Shown: positions 1-8,735, numbered from the stretch's first letter. The stretch: DNA of 64,000 nucleotides from Dokdonella sp963701115 (GCA_963701115.1 OY969566.1:3224001-3288000), one strand, 5' to 3'. Translations and numbers: made by a program. Notes: generated from the letters alone by a model not told the origin.

Positions 1-8
1 AGGTTCGG

Positions 9-872
9 CTACAAGTCGAGCAGACTGTTGAAACTCCGTCGCTCACCAGTAAGCGGATCGTCGAATGCCAACGAGCGCGCCAGCAGCTTGAGCGGACGGC
101 TGTAGTCATCTTTGGTCACTTCGCCCAGTTCAGGATAGAACGGGTCATTGAGGATTGGCGCGCCAAGCCCGGCCATATGCACGCGCAACTGGTGGGTGCG
201 GCCGGATGCCGGTTTCAGCGCGTAGCGCCAATTTCCATCGAGACGTTCGATCACGTCGACGCATGTTTCACTGTTCGGCGGACCTTGTACCTCGTGCATG
301 CGGAAGAAGGGTTCGCCGCGGACGATCCGCGAACGGCGTACAAGCGGAAAGCACAGGTCGGGCAGGGCGGCGGCGAGCGCCTCGTAGTTCTTCTCGATCC
401 GCCGTTCGCGGAACAAGGCCTGATAGCGCGAGCGCGTTGCCGGGTTCGCCGAGAACATGACCAATCCAGCGGTGCCGCGATCGATGCGATGCAGCGGCAC
501 CAGGTCGGCATTGTCAAGTTCGCGCATCAGTCGGCGCAGCAGGGTCTGCTCGACAAAGCGCCCGGCCGGCATGACCGCAAGGAAATGCGGTTTGTCGGCG
601 ACGACAATTTCCTCGTCCGCATGCACGATGTTTGCCTCGAACGGAACGCGCGGCTCATCGGCGACCTCGCGAAAATAGTGGATCGTCAACCCTTGCTTGT
701 AGGCATGGTCTGCACTGATCGGCTGGCCGTGCCTGTCCAGGACTCGACCACGGGCAAATCGATCCAGCCATTGCTCGCGCGGGATCGCGCCGAAGTGCGC
801 GCTCAGACAATCGAGCACGCTGAGCCACGGCCCGGGTGGAAGTTGCAGGGTGCTGGCGGCGGCGGGGATCAT
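9..872 (-). CDS. RluA-family pseudouridine synthase
   Basis: Isomerises uridine to pseudouridine in rRNA or tRNA; the exact target cannot be told from sequence. About 287 aa. The family signature HRIDRGTAGLVMFS (canonical HRLDRxTSG) is at residues 128-141, with the catalytic Asp at 131. An N-terminal S4-like portion contains 'IPREQWLDRFARGRVL', followed by the 'IVVADKPHFLAVMPAG' segment. I chose the ATG at 872 because family members begin a few residues before 'LQLPPGPW'; in-frame ATGs at 893 and 905 are alternatives. It is divergent from the DUF6164 gene. Family assignment is firm, subfamily open. Confidence 0.85.
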   Translation of the reverse strand: MIPAAASTLQLPPGPWLSVLDCLSAHFGAIPREQWLDRFARGRVLDRHGQPISADHAYKQGLTIHYFREVADEPRVPFEANIVHADEEIVVADKPHFLAVMPAGRFVEQTLLRRLMRELDNADLVPLHRIDRGTAGLVMFSANPATRSRYQALFRERRIEKNYEALAAALPDLCFPLVRRSRIVRGEPFFRMHEVQGPPNSETCVDVIERLDGNWRYALKPASGRTHQLRVHMAGLGAPILNDPFYPELGEVTKDDYSRPLKLLARSLAFDDPLTGERRSFNSLLDL

Positions 873-1015
873 TGAATCCAAGTATCCATGCATGATTGAA
901 AACATGCGAACCGGCGGACGCGTCATGGAATCCCCGTATCATGTGCGGCGCGGCAAAATATCCTGCACATGCCTGGCACTGAACGCGCAGCGCAGCCTTG
1001 TGAGAGAACTACGGA

Positions 1016-1393
1016 ATGGCGGTACTTTTACTCAACCTGCGTGATGTTCCAGACGATGAAGCTGCCGACGTCCGCGCATTGCTTGAAGAACATGCGATTG
1101 ACTTCTACGAGACCGAACCCAATCGCTGGGGGATTTCCGCTGGCGCAATGTGGATCAGCGAGGATCACGATGCACCTCGCGCCAAGGAGTTGATGGCGAG
1201 TTATCAGGACGAGCGCAAGGCCCGGGTCAGAGTCGAACTCGAAGAGGCTCGCCGCGACGGAACCGTCGAGTCATTCTGGGGGCAGACACGCAAGCAACCC
1301 GCGCGGCTTGTGCTGATTTTGTTTGCGGTCGCGATCTTCGTTGCGCTGAGTCTGTGGCCTTTGTTGCTGGCTGCCGGTGGCGTATTTGGCTGA
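1016..1393 (+). CDS. DUF6164 family small membrane protein
   Basis: A 125-aa protein of unknown function. The N-terminal 60 residues form a soluble domain (MAVLLLNLRDVPDDEA..., with RWGISAGAMWIS at 38-48) that I recognise from memory as DUF6164. A charged helical linker (about 63-85) leads to one membrane segment at about 97-121, suggesting a C-terminally anchored inner-membrane protein with a soluble head. The start is ATG with only a weak upstream GAGAG. It stands alone, is divergent from the pseudouridine synthase, and is followed immediately by the BIME array. No function can be assigned. Confidence 0.75.
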   Translation: MAVLLLNLRDVPDDEAADVRALLEEHAIDFYETEPNRWGISAGAMWISEDHDAPRAKELMASYQDERKARVRVELEEARRDGTVESFWGQTRKQPARLVLILFAVAIFVALSLWPLLLAAGGVFG

Positions 1394-1405
1394 GATGTCG
1401 CAGTC

Positions 1406-4180
1406 GTAGGGCAGAACCGCCGAAGGTGATTCCACCGTTCGCGCCGGAATGCACGGAACGGCGCGACGCCGCACCGTGCGGGCTCTCGCCCCAGCGGGGT
1501 TGACCTGTAGGAGCCCGTTTACGGGCGAGCTTTTGTTTCGGATTGGACGAAGAGCTCGCTCCTGGCGGGGCTCCTACGGGATCACTCCGGCCGATCATCC
1601 GCTGTCGCAGGGTGGAACCGCCGCAGGTGATTTCGCCGTTCGCGCCGAGATGCACGGAACGGTGCGACGCTGCACCGTGCGGGCTCTCGCCCCAGTGGGG
1701 TTGACCTGTAGGAGCCCGTTTACGGGCGAGCTTTTGTTTCGGTTTGGACGAAGAGCTCGCCCCTGGCGGGGCTCCTACGGGATCACTCCGGCCGATCATC
1801 CGCTGTCGTAGGGTGGAACCGCCGCAGGTGATTTCGCCGTTCGCGCCGGAATGCACGGAACGGCGCGACGCCGCACCGTACGGCGGAATCCGCTGCGCGG
1901 GTTCCGCGGGCTCTCGCCCCAGTGGGGTTGACCCTGTAGGAGCCCGTTTACGGGCGAGCTTTTGTTTCGGTTTGGACGAAGAGCTCGCCCCTGGCGGGGC
2001 TCCTACGGGATCACTCCGGCCGATCATCCGCTGTCGCAGGGTGGAACCGCCGCAGGTGATTTCGCCGTTCGCGCCGGAATGCACGGAACGGCGCGACGCC
2101 GCACCGTACGGCGGAATCCGCTGCGCGGGTTCCGCGGGCTCTCGCCCCAGTGGGGTTGACCCTGTAGGAGCCCGTTTACGGGCGAGCTTTTGTTTCGGTT
2201 TGGACGAAGAGCTCGCCCCTGGCGGGGCTCCTACGGGATCACTCCGGCCGATCATCCGCTGTCGCAGGGTGGAACCGCCGCAGGTGATTTCGCCGTTCGC
2301 GCCGGAATGCACGGAACGGCGCGACGCTACACCGCGCGGGCTCTCGCCCCAGTTGGGTTGACCCTGTAGGAGCCCGTTTACGGGCGAGCTTTTGTTTCGG
2401 TTTGGACGAAGAGCTCGCCCCTGGCGGGGCTCCTACGAAATCACTCCGGCCGATCATCCGCTGTCGCAGGGTGGAACCGCCGCAGGTGATTCCACCGTTC
2501 GCGCCGGAATGCACGGAACGGCGCGACGCTACACCGCGCGGGCTCTCGCCCCAGTGGGGTTGACCCTGTAGGAGCCCGTTTACGGGCGAGCTTTTGTTTC
2601 GGTTTGGACGAAGAGCTCGCCCCTGGCGGGGCTCCTACGGGATCACTCCGGCCGATCATCCGCTGTCGCAGGGTGGAACCGCCGCAGGTGATTCCACCGT
2701 TCGCGCCGGAATGCACGGAATGGTGCGACGCCACACCGCGCGGGCTCTCGCCCCAGTGGGGTTGACCCTGTAGGAGCCCGTTTACGGGCGAGCTTTTGTT
2801 TCGGTTTGGACGAAGAGCTCGCCCCTGGCGGGGCTCCTACGGGATCACTCCGGCCGATCATCCGCTGTCGCAGGGTGGAACCGCCGCAGGTGATTCCACC
2901 GTTCGCGCCGGAATGCACGGAATGGTGCGACGCCACACCGCGCGGGCTCTCGCCCCAGTGGGGTTGACCCTGTAGGAGCCCGTTTACGGGCGAGCTTTTG
3001 TTTCGGTTTGGACGAAGAGCTCGCCCCTGGCGGGGCTCCTACGGGATCACTCCGGCCGATCATCCGCTGTCGCAGGGTGGAACCGCCGCAGGCGATTCCA
3101 CCGTTCGCGCCGGAATGCACGGAACGGTGCGACGCTGCACCGTGCGGGCTCTCGCCCCAGTGGGGTTGACCCTGTAGGAGCCCGTTTACGGGCGAGCTTT
3201 TGTTTCGGTTTGGACGAAGAGCTCGCCCCTGGCGGGGCTCCTACGAAATCACTCCGGCCGATCATCCGCTGTCGCAGGGTGGAACCGCCGCAGGTGATTT
3301 CGCCGTTCGCGCCGGAATGCACGGAATGGTGCGACGCCACACCGCGCGGGCTCTCGCCCCAGTGGGGTTGACCCTGTAGGAGCCCGTTTACGGGCGAGCT
3401 TTTGTTTCGGATTGGACGAAGAGCTCGCCCCTGGCGGGGCTCCTACGGGATCACTCCGGCCGATCATCCGCTGTCGCAGGGTGGAACCGCCGAAGGTGAT
3501 TCCACCGTTCGCGCCGGAATGCACGGAATGGTGCGACGCCACACCGCGCGGGCTCTCGCCCCAGTGGGGTTGACCCTGTAGGAGCCCGTTTACGGGCGAG
3601 CTTTTGTTTCGGATTGGACGAAGAGCTCGCCCCTGGCGGGGCTCCTACGGGATCACTCCGGCCGATCATCCGCTGTCGCAGGGTGGAACCGCCGAAGGTG
3701 ATTCCACCGTTCGCGCCGGAATGCACGGAATGGTGCGACGCCACACCGCGCGGGCTCTCGCCCCAGTGGGGTTGACCCTGTAGGAGCCCGTTTACGGGCG
3801 AGCTTTTGTTTCGGATTGGACGAAGAGCTCGCCCCTGGCGGGGCTCCTACGGGATCACTCCGGCCGATCATCCGCTGTCGCAGGGTGGAACCGCCGCAGG
3901 CGATTCCACCGTTCGCGCCGGAATGCACGGAACGGCGCGACGCTACACCGCGCGGGCTCTCGCCCCAGTGGGGTTGACCCTGTAGGAGCCCGTTTACGGG
4001 CGAGCTTTTGTTTCGGATTGGACGAAGAGCTCGCCCCTGGCGGGGCTCCTACGGGATCACTCCGGCCGATCATCCGCTGTCGTAGGGTGGAACCGCCGCA
4101 GGCGATTCCACCGTTCGCGATGGAATGCACGGATCGGCACGACGCTGCACCGTGCAACGGAATCCGCTGCGCGGGTTCCG
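1406..4180. repeat. Tandem BIME array: 13 REP pairs, 202-bp period
   Basis: A 2.8-kb head-to-tail array between convergent genes. Each unit has a core of about 71 bp: a REP starting GTAGGAGCCCG..CGGGCGAG, a linker, then an inverted REP ending CTCGCCCCTGGCGGGGCTCCTAC. Cores start at 1507, 1708, 1936, 2164, 2366, 2568, 2770, 2972, 3174, 3376, 3578, 3780 and 3982, giving spacings 201, 228, 228 and then nine times exactly 202. The spacer holds a second hairpin (GGTGGAA ... TTCCACC) with a GTAG head in some copies, and in the 228-bp units an extra 26 bp that folds as CGGAATCCGC/GCGGGTTCCG. That hairpin also closes the array at 4158-4180. Open frames across the array are artefacts of the repeat. 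Confidence 0.93.
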
Positions 4181-4197
4181 CGCAAACCAGGTTCGGG

Positions 4198-4704
4198 TCA
4201 GATCCCGCCGATGAAATCCGGCTTGCCGAGTTCGACGCCGTTGTGGCGCAGGATGTTGTATGCGGTGGTCGTGTGGAAGAACACGTTCGCGATTGCGTAG
4301 TGCAGCAGATAAGGCTGGCCGACAAATGGATAGTCCTTGCCGTGCATCGTCAAAGTGATCGACTTCTCTTCGCTGCCGTCGATCTGCCCGGGTTTGATCG
4401 AGTTGAGGAAGGCCAGCGTGCTTTCAATGCGCTTGTCGAATTCGTCGAAGCTGGTCTCAGTGTCGGCATGCACGGGGCGCTCCACACCGGCGAGTCGTGC
4501 CGCCGCGCCCTTGGCCATATCCGTGGCGATCTGGATCTGCTTCGAGAGCGGGAACATGTTCGGATACAGGCGTGAGGCAAGCAGGACGGCGGGGTCGATC
4601 TTGTGCTGTTCGGCGTGGGCGGCCGCCTTCCTGAGGATATTGGCGAGATTGCCGAGCGCACGGACAAAGACCGGAACCGAGGCCTGATACATCGAAAGGG
4701 ACAT
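4198..4704 (-). CDS. DUF1993 family protein
   Basis: A 168-aa soluble protein of unknown function, recognised as DUF1993 by its start MSLSMYQASVPVFVRALGNL, the KIDPAVLLASRLYPNMFPL stretch, 'KGAAARLAGVE' and a C-terminal 'FFHTTTAYNILRHNGVELGK'. The family is predicted all-helical and resembles DinB/YfiT four-helix bundles; no enzymatic residues can be assigned here. The ATG at 4704 is preceded by GGAG about 8 nt upstream, which decides against the longer frame reaching 4860. It converges on the BIME array, its stop lying 18 bp from the last hairpin. Confidence 0.82.
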   Translation of the reverse strand: MSLSMYQASVPVFVRALGNLANILRKAAAHAEQHKIDPAVLLASRLYPNMFPLSKQIQIATDMAKGAAARLAGVERPVHADTETSFDEFDKRIESTLAFLNSIKPGQIDGSEEKSITLTMHGKDYPFVGQPYLLHYAIANVFFHTTTAYNILRHNGVELGKPDFIGGI

Positions 4705-4850
4705 TGCTGACTCCAGTGGGCGGGTGGGCGGTGAAACATGGCCATCGATGACTGTCGTGGCCAAGTCTTGATGAGGGATCGAGACAGTGGTGCCGATCCG
4801 GCCACTCGCAAGGAGCATCGGCGCGTTGCCGCAACATGCGATCATGGCGC

Positions 4851-6224
4851 ATGAACGCATTCAGCACGCTAACCCTTGATCCAGCCCTTCTCAGTGCCCT
4901 CGCTGCCCTCGATTACACCGAAATGACTCCGGTGCAGGCCTTGAGCCTGCCGCCGATCCTCGATAACAAGGATGTCATCGCCCAGGCCCCGACCGGCAGC
5001 GGCAAGACCGCCGCGTTCGGGCTTGGCCTGATCGCGCGGCTCGATCCGACTGTGGCCAGCGTGCAGGCGATCGTCCTTTGTCCGACCCGCGAACTCGCCG
5101 ACCAGGTCAGCAAGGAGATCCGTCGTCTGGCCAGTTTCGTGCCGAATGTGAAATTGCTGACCCTCTGTGGCGGCATTCCGCTGCGTCCGCAACTGGCCTC
5201 GCTGACGCATCCGCCGCACATCGTTGTCGGCACGCCGGGGCGCATCCAGGAGTTGATCGATCAGGGCGCGCTGACACTCGATGCCGTTCGCGTGTTCGTC
5301 CTCGACGAGGTTGACCGGATGCTCGACATGGGTTTCCAGGAGTCGATCACGAGCCTGCTCAAGCAGAGTCCGAAATCACGCCAGACCCTGTTGTTTTCGG
5401 CGACGATTCCCGACGAGATCCGCAAACTCAGTCGCAGCCTGCAGCGCGATCCGGTCGAAGTCGCCACCGAGGCAGGAGCGGATCTGCCCGAGATCGAACA
5501 GCAATTCTTCGAAATCGAGGCGCCCAGGCGCTTCGATGCCTTGTTGCGACTGCTGACTACACATCGCCCGGAATCGACCCTGATCTTCTGCAATATGCGC
5601 CGCGATACCCAGGATCTCGCCGATGGCCTCGCCCAACGCGGGTTTTCGGCACTGGCCCTGCATGGCGATCTCGAGCAACGCGACCGCGATGAGGTGCTGA
5701 TGCGTTTCGCCAACCGCAGTTGCGCGATCCTGGTCGCCACCGATGTGGCCGCACGCGGCCTTGATATCGAGGATCTGCCGGCTGTGGTCAATTGGGAAGT
5801 CTCGACCGATCCGGATGTGCATGTGCACCGCATCGGCCGCACTGGCCGGGCGGGACGCAAAGGTCAGGCCTGGAGCCTGGTTGCTGCCGCCGAGATGCCA
5901 CGAATCGCGCCGATCGAGGCGCGCACTGCTCAGAAGATCCGCTGGTCAACCTTGCCATCGATGAGCGGATCGGGCGAACCGATCAGGGCGAGCATGTCGA
6001 CTCTGTGCATCGATGGCGGGCGTCAGGAGAAGGTGCGTCCCGGCGACATCCTCGGTGCCCTGACCGGGGATGCCGGAATCGCCGGTGATGCGGTCGGCAA
6101 GATCGGCATCTTCGCCACGCGGTCGTATGTGGCGATCCGCCGCGATCAAGCTGCCACAGCACTCAAACGACTGCGCGATGGCAAGATCAAGGGGCGCAAA
6201 TTCCGTGTCCGCGCGATCGACTGA
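4851..6224 (+). CDS. dbpA: ATP-dependent RNA helicase DbpA
   Basis: DEAD-box helicase acting on 23S rRNA during 50S assembly. About 457 aa. Motifs in order: Q-motif region (YTEMTPVQA), Walker A APTGSGKT at 46-53, PTRELA, TPGR, DEVD at 152-155, SAT at 183-185, and HRIGRTGRAG. The C-terminal 75 residues (GGRQEKVRPGDILGALTG...) match the DbpA RNA-binding domain that recognises the hairpin-92 region, which separates DbpA from other DEAD-box helicases. The ATG at 4851 was preferred over an in-frame ATG at 4836; neither has a good ribosome-binding site. The DUF1993 gene is divergent. Confidence 0.93.
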   Translation: MNAFSTLTLDPALLSALAALDYTEMTPVQALSLPPILDNKDVIAQAPTGSGKTAAFGLGLIARLDPTVASVQAIVLCPTRELADQVSKEIRRLASFVPNVKLLTLCGGIPLRPQLASLTHPPHIVVGTPGRIQELIDQGALTLDAVRVFVLDEVDRMLDMGFQESITSLLKQSPKSRQTLLFSATIPDEIRKLSRSLQRDPVEVATEAGADLPEIEQQFFEIEAPRRFDALLRLLTTHRPESTLIFCNMRRDTQDLADGLAQRGFSALALHGDLEQRDRDEVLMRFANRSCAILVATDVAARGLDIEDLPAVVNWEVSTDPDVHVHRIGRTGRAGRKGQAWSLVAAAEMPRIAPIEARTAQKIRWSTLPSMSGSGEPIRASMSTLCIDGGRQEKVRPGDILGALTGDAGIAGDAVGKIGIFATRSYVAIRRDQAATALKRLRDGKIKGRKFRVRAID

Positions 6225-6470
6225 TCAGCGTTGACTCGGAGCTTGTAGAAATCCGACTGCCGTCGCGACAGCATTGCCACGTGCTTGCTCCGGGTTGAAG
6301 TGTTCGATCACAGATCGAACTCGCCAAGCGCGCGAGTAGTTGCGATCCAGGCTCTGCTGGGTCGGCGCTGTGCGCTGAGATTCTTCACGGATTTGCCCAC
6401 AGCGGGCCGCCGACACGGACGTTTGGCGGCTCTCGCAGCAGGCAGACATTTTTTCACAAGCTCTCAACCC

Positions 6471-6893
6471 TCAACTCAAGCTGAGCAGGCGCCAACTGAC
6501 CACGCCGGTGGCGAACGCCAGCAGCAGCAGGACACCGGCTGCGACATTCAGCCGGCGTCGAATCGCGAGTGCCGCATCGCCGCGCCGGATTGGCGTATCG
6601 CGCAGCACACGCACCGCTGGCAAGGGCCATTGCTCGAAGGCTTTCACCTTTACTGCCTTGTGCGCCGCGTACCAGGCGAGCACGGCGAGGCAGATTGCGG
6701 AACCGGTCAGGGCGATTCCGATCAGGCGACGCAGACGCAGAATCAGCAGATCGGTGCCCGGGACGGCTGCGACTCCGCCCAACCAGCTCTGGAACCAGAC
6801 CACCGCGGCAACGGCGATAGCAGCGGCAACGGCCAATGCAGCCAGCGTCTGGCGGCGCAGACGCGGGTCTGCGCGAAGCATGTCGTCAGTCAA
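6471..6893 (-). CDS. Small three-helix membrane protein, unknown function
   Basis: A 140-aa hydrophobic protein with likely membrane segments at about 16-35, 57-76 and 116-134, separated by a basic loop (KAVKVKAFEQWPLPAVRVLRD). I recognise no family. The frame starts at TTG (6893), with an in-frame ATG at 6881 as the alternative. The gene is divergent from the lipoprotein gene that starts at 6992. The 246 bp between its stop and dbpA contain an 80-codon minus-strand frame with no recognisable content. That this is a real gene rests on the continuous hydrophobic pattern and codon use. Confidence 0.55.
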   Translation of the reverse strand: MTDDMLRADPRLRRQTLAALAVAAAIAVAAVVWFQSWLGGVAAVPGTDLLILRLRRLIGIALTGSAICLAVLAWYAAHKAVKVKAFEQWPLPAVRVLRDTPIRRGDAALAIRRRLNVAAGVLLLLAFATGVVSWRLLSLS

Positions 6894-6991
6894 GATTCTC
6901 TCCCTCGGTCAGCTTGACGAGGATAACGACGTCGATGCGCAATCGCATCGCCGTATATCGCCAAATCACTGCGCCGGTCTATCCTAGTCAG

Positions 6992-7927
6992 ATGAACAAG
7001 CCCATCTTGACGCTGCTTTTCCTGTTGCTCAATGCAATTGTGCTGACTGCCTGCCAGAGCAATCCTTCGCGCAGCGCGACGAATATCGTCGCGTCCGATG
7101 CTCAGCGCGCATGGTTCGATGGCGAATACGACAACCACGAGCAGGCCGTCGGAGCCGATGCTGCGAGGGTTGCGCACGCGCACTTCGAGATCACGCCGCT
7201 GCGGAAGACTGGCTGGTACGCCTGGAAAGTTGACCTTTCCGGCGGCAGTGAACTGACGGCGACTTGGGCGATGCGTTCGCTGAAGTCGGTGGATGGTTCA
7301 CTGCAACTGACACCTTACCGGGCGCTGGCTGCAACACCTGCGCTCGGCAAGGACTTCGACCCGGCCCAATGGGTGGCGCTCGACGCCTGTGCCCTGCATG
7401 GCGCGGCCACCTCGGCAGGACTTGATGTACGCGCCGATCTGGCCACTTGTAGCACGCTGGCCCCAGGCATCGGTGCAGCGGCGGCACTGTTGCCGTTGTC
7501 GATCGAGCACGATGGCGACGCCCTGCGCGTGCGCCTGTATGCCGATCAGGCGCGTGGCCCCGATGCGCGCGTCGAAGCGCGGCGCGTGCGCTGGTATTCG
7601 GGTTGGGCTGCGATCAATGGTGCCGGGCCCGATGCCCGGCCCGAGAGCACTGATTGGCACATGAACCGCGACCTGCGCATCGGCAATGAGGGCGGCCGTG
7701 CCGCGCTGCATTGGCGCGATGGAAAGAACTCGGGCTATTCGCTGGAGCTCGAACGCGCGACCTATCGCGATGGCTATGTGCCGGTGGTCAAGCTGTCGGT
7801 GATCGAGGATGCCAGCGGCCGAGCCATTGCCTATGCCTGGGCGAATCCCGAGGCGACCCGCATCGGCATCAACCTCGGCTGGCTGCAGGTTGGTCTCGAC
7901 AGTGCCGTTTCGTCGCCAGCTCACTGA
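6992..7927 (+). CDS. Predicted lipoprotein, unknown function
   Basis: About 311 aa. The N-terminus MNKPILTLLFLLLNAIVLTAC is a lipoprotein signal peptide with lipobox L-T-A-C followed by QSNPS, predicting export and lipid anchoring at the cysteine. The body is soluble and acidic with several Trp-containing strands (TGWYAWKVDL, ARRVRWYSGW, RAALHWRDGK) suggesting a beta-rich fold; I recognise no domain. The ATG at 6992 was chosen because it directly begins the signal peptide. The longer frame from 6836 overlaps the opposite gene. It is followed after 14 bp by the tRNA-binding protein gene. Confidence 0.7.
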   Translation: MNKPILTLLFLLLNAIVLTACQSNPSRSATNIVASDAQRAWFDGEYDNHEQAVGADAARVAHAHFEITPLRKTGWYAWKVDLSGGSELTATWAMRSLKSVDGSLQLTPYRALAATPALGKDFDPAQWVALDACALHGAATSAGLDVRADLATCSTLAPGIGAAAALLPLSIEHDGDALRVRLYADQARGPDARVEARRVRWYSGWAAINGAGPDARPESTDWHMNRDLRIGNEGGRAALHWRDGKNSGYSLELERATYRDGYVPVVKLSVIEDASGRAIAYAWANPEATRIGINLGWLQVGLDSAVSSPAH

Positions 7928-7941
7928 TTGATGGTTGCTTT

Positions 7942-8280
7942 GTGAAAGACGAGCCGCTGACCTGGAGTGAATTCGAGCGCGTGCTCATGGTTGCCGGTAC
8001 GGTCACTCGGGTCGAGGCATTTGCCGAGGCGCGCAAGCCGGCCTACAAGATCTGGGTCGATTTCGGCCCCTACGGTGAACGCAGAACCAGCGCCCAGATC
8101 ACCAGCCTGTATTCACCCGATGAGCTGATTGGCCGCCAGATCGTCGGCGTGATCAATTTTCCCGAGAAACAGATCGGTCCGTTGCGCTCGCAGTTCCTGC
8201 TGACCGGATTTCCGAGCGAAGTCGGTGTCGTCATCACAACCATCGAGCGCCCCGTCCCAAACGGCTGTCGCCTCGCCTGA
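7942..8280 (+). CDS. tRNA-binding domain protein (CsaA/YgjH-like)
   Basis: About 112 aa, essentially one EMAP-II/Arc1p-type OB-fold tRNA-binding domain, as in CsaA and YgjH. The conserved run is 'VTRVEAFAEARKPAYKIWVDFG', 'RRTSAQITSLYSPDELIGRQIVGVINFPEKQIGPLRSQFLLTGF'. Such small proteins bind structured tRNA elbows; a chaperone role has been proposed for CsaA. I start it at the GTG at 7942 (VKDEPLTWSEFERV), matching how homologues begin. There is no good Shine-Dalgarno, and it may be read through from the lipoprotein gene 14 bp upstream. The longer frame from 7711 is only out-of-frame lipoprotein sequence. Confidence 0.78.
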   Translation: MKDEPLTWSEFERVLMVAGTVTRVEAFAEARKPAYKIWVDFGPYGERRTSAQITSLYSPDELIGRQIVGVINFPEKQIGPLRSQFLLTGFPSEVGVVITTIERPVPNGCRLA

Positions 8281-8459
8281 GCAGAGATGACTACGCGGCT
8301 GCAGCCATGCGAGCCCGTCATGTTCATTCCCGAGATGAGATCAGAGAATCAGGAAATCCGCTTTCACGAATCCCGAATCCCGGCATTCAACAACCGAACG
8401 GTTGGTCATCCCGAATCCCGGCGTAGAGCCATCCAGACGTCCAAAGGCGCCTGATGAAT

Positions 8460-8473
8460 GTTGCACATGCAAC
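8460..8473. promoter_or_regulatory. Dyad upstream of the leu/ilv promoter, possible operator
   Basis: The sequence GTTGC-ACAT-GCAAC is a perfect 5-bp inverted repeat with a 4-bp centre, lying 15 bp upstream of the -35 hexamer. Position and symmetry fit an activator or repressor site such as a Lrp- or LysR-type regulator, but no regulator can be named from sequence. Confidence 0.25.
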
Positions 8474-8488
8474 CACCGAAATGAATGC

Positions 8489-8518
8489 TTGACAGCTTCT
8501 TCCGGCATCGGTTAGGGT
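8489..8518 (+). promoter_or_regulatory. leu/ilv operon promoter
   Basis: A perfect -35 TTGACA at 8489-8494, an 18-bp spacer and a -10-like TAGGGT at 8513-8518. It is the only strong sigma-70-like pair upstream of the leader peptide. Transcription would start near 8524-8526, almost exactly on the leader-peptide ATG at 8525. Confidence 0.6.
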
Positions 8519-8524
8519 CGGTTC

Positions 8525-8647
8525 ATGTCGCAGCGCAGCACAACCATTCAGCCATTCGTTTCCAGCCGAATCCTCTCGGTCGACGTGCGCTTGCGCCCGT
8601 CGCTTGTACTTGGACTCGTACTTATTGGCTGCGGAGGCGCGGGCTAG
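8525..8647 (+). CDS. leu/ilv operon leader peptide
   Basis: A 40-codon frame (ATG 8525, TAG 8645-8647) directly between the promoter and an intrinsic terminator. Residues 27-34 read LVLGLVLI: seven of eight codons (8603-8626) are Leu, Val or Ile, using CTT, CTC, GTA and ATT, which the surrounding GC-rich genes use sparingly in favour of CTG and GTC. This is the hallmark of a control peptide for ribosome-mediated attenuation by branched-chain aminoacyl-tRNA. A GTG at 8585 would give a 20-codon version. The frame has no clear Shine-Dalgarno and its ATG sits at the predicted transcript start, so leaderless initiation is possible. Confidence 0.75.
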   Translation: MSQRSTTIQPFVSSRILSVDVRLRPSLVLGLVLIGCGGAG

Positions 8648-8685
8648 GGCACACATCGAGCAATCGAATCCCAAGACCCCGCCCC
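8636..8685 (+). promoter_or_regulatory. Predicted antiterminator helix
   Basis: GGCGCGGG at 8636-8643 can pair with CCCGCCCC at 8678-8685: seven pairs with one C-C mismatch. It overlaps the 5' arm of the terminator, so the two structures exclude each other. A ribosome stalled in the Leu/Val/Ile codons leaves the first arm free (antitermination). One reaching the UAG at 8645 covers it (termination). Confidence 0.55.
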
Positions 8686-8709
8686 GGAATCGAAGGCGGG
8701 TTTTTTTTT
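8678..8709 (+). terminator. Attenuator terminator upstream of leuA
   Basis: Stem CCCGCC (8678-8683) and GGCGGG (8695-8700), an 11-nt loop, followed by nine T residues at 8701-8709. It lies 27 bp before leuA with no other gene between, so it must terminate transcripts before the operon: an attenuator. Confidence 0.85.
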
Positions 8710-8735
8710 ACCTCAATTCACCCGATCCATTCCCC

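Noticed and set aside
1227..2312. A 361-codon minus-strand frame over the first part of the repeat array, with repeated peptide blocks
   Set aside because: It stays open only because 228 is divisible by 3. It breaks into shifted 91-97-codon frames where the period is 202. No start, no conserved protein. An artefact of the BIME repeat.
1406..4180. CRISPR array
   Set aside because: The repeated unit is 202 bp and includes the 'spacer', which is itself repeated. CRISPR repeats are 21-50 bp with unique spacers, and no cas genes are present.
6225..6467. An 80-codon minus-strand frame filling the gap after dbpA
   Set aside because: No recognisable domain, mixed third-position composition, no clear ribosome-binding site. 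Left as unassigned.
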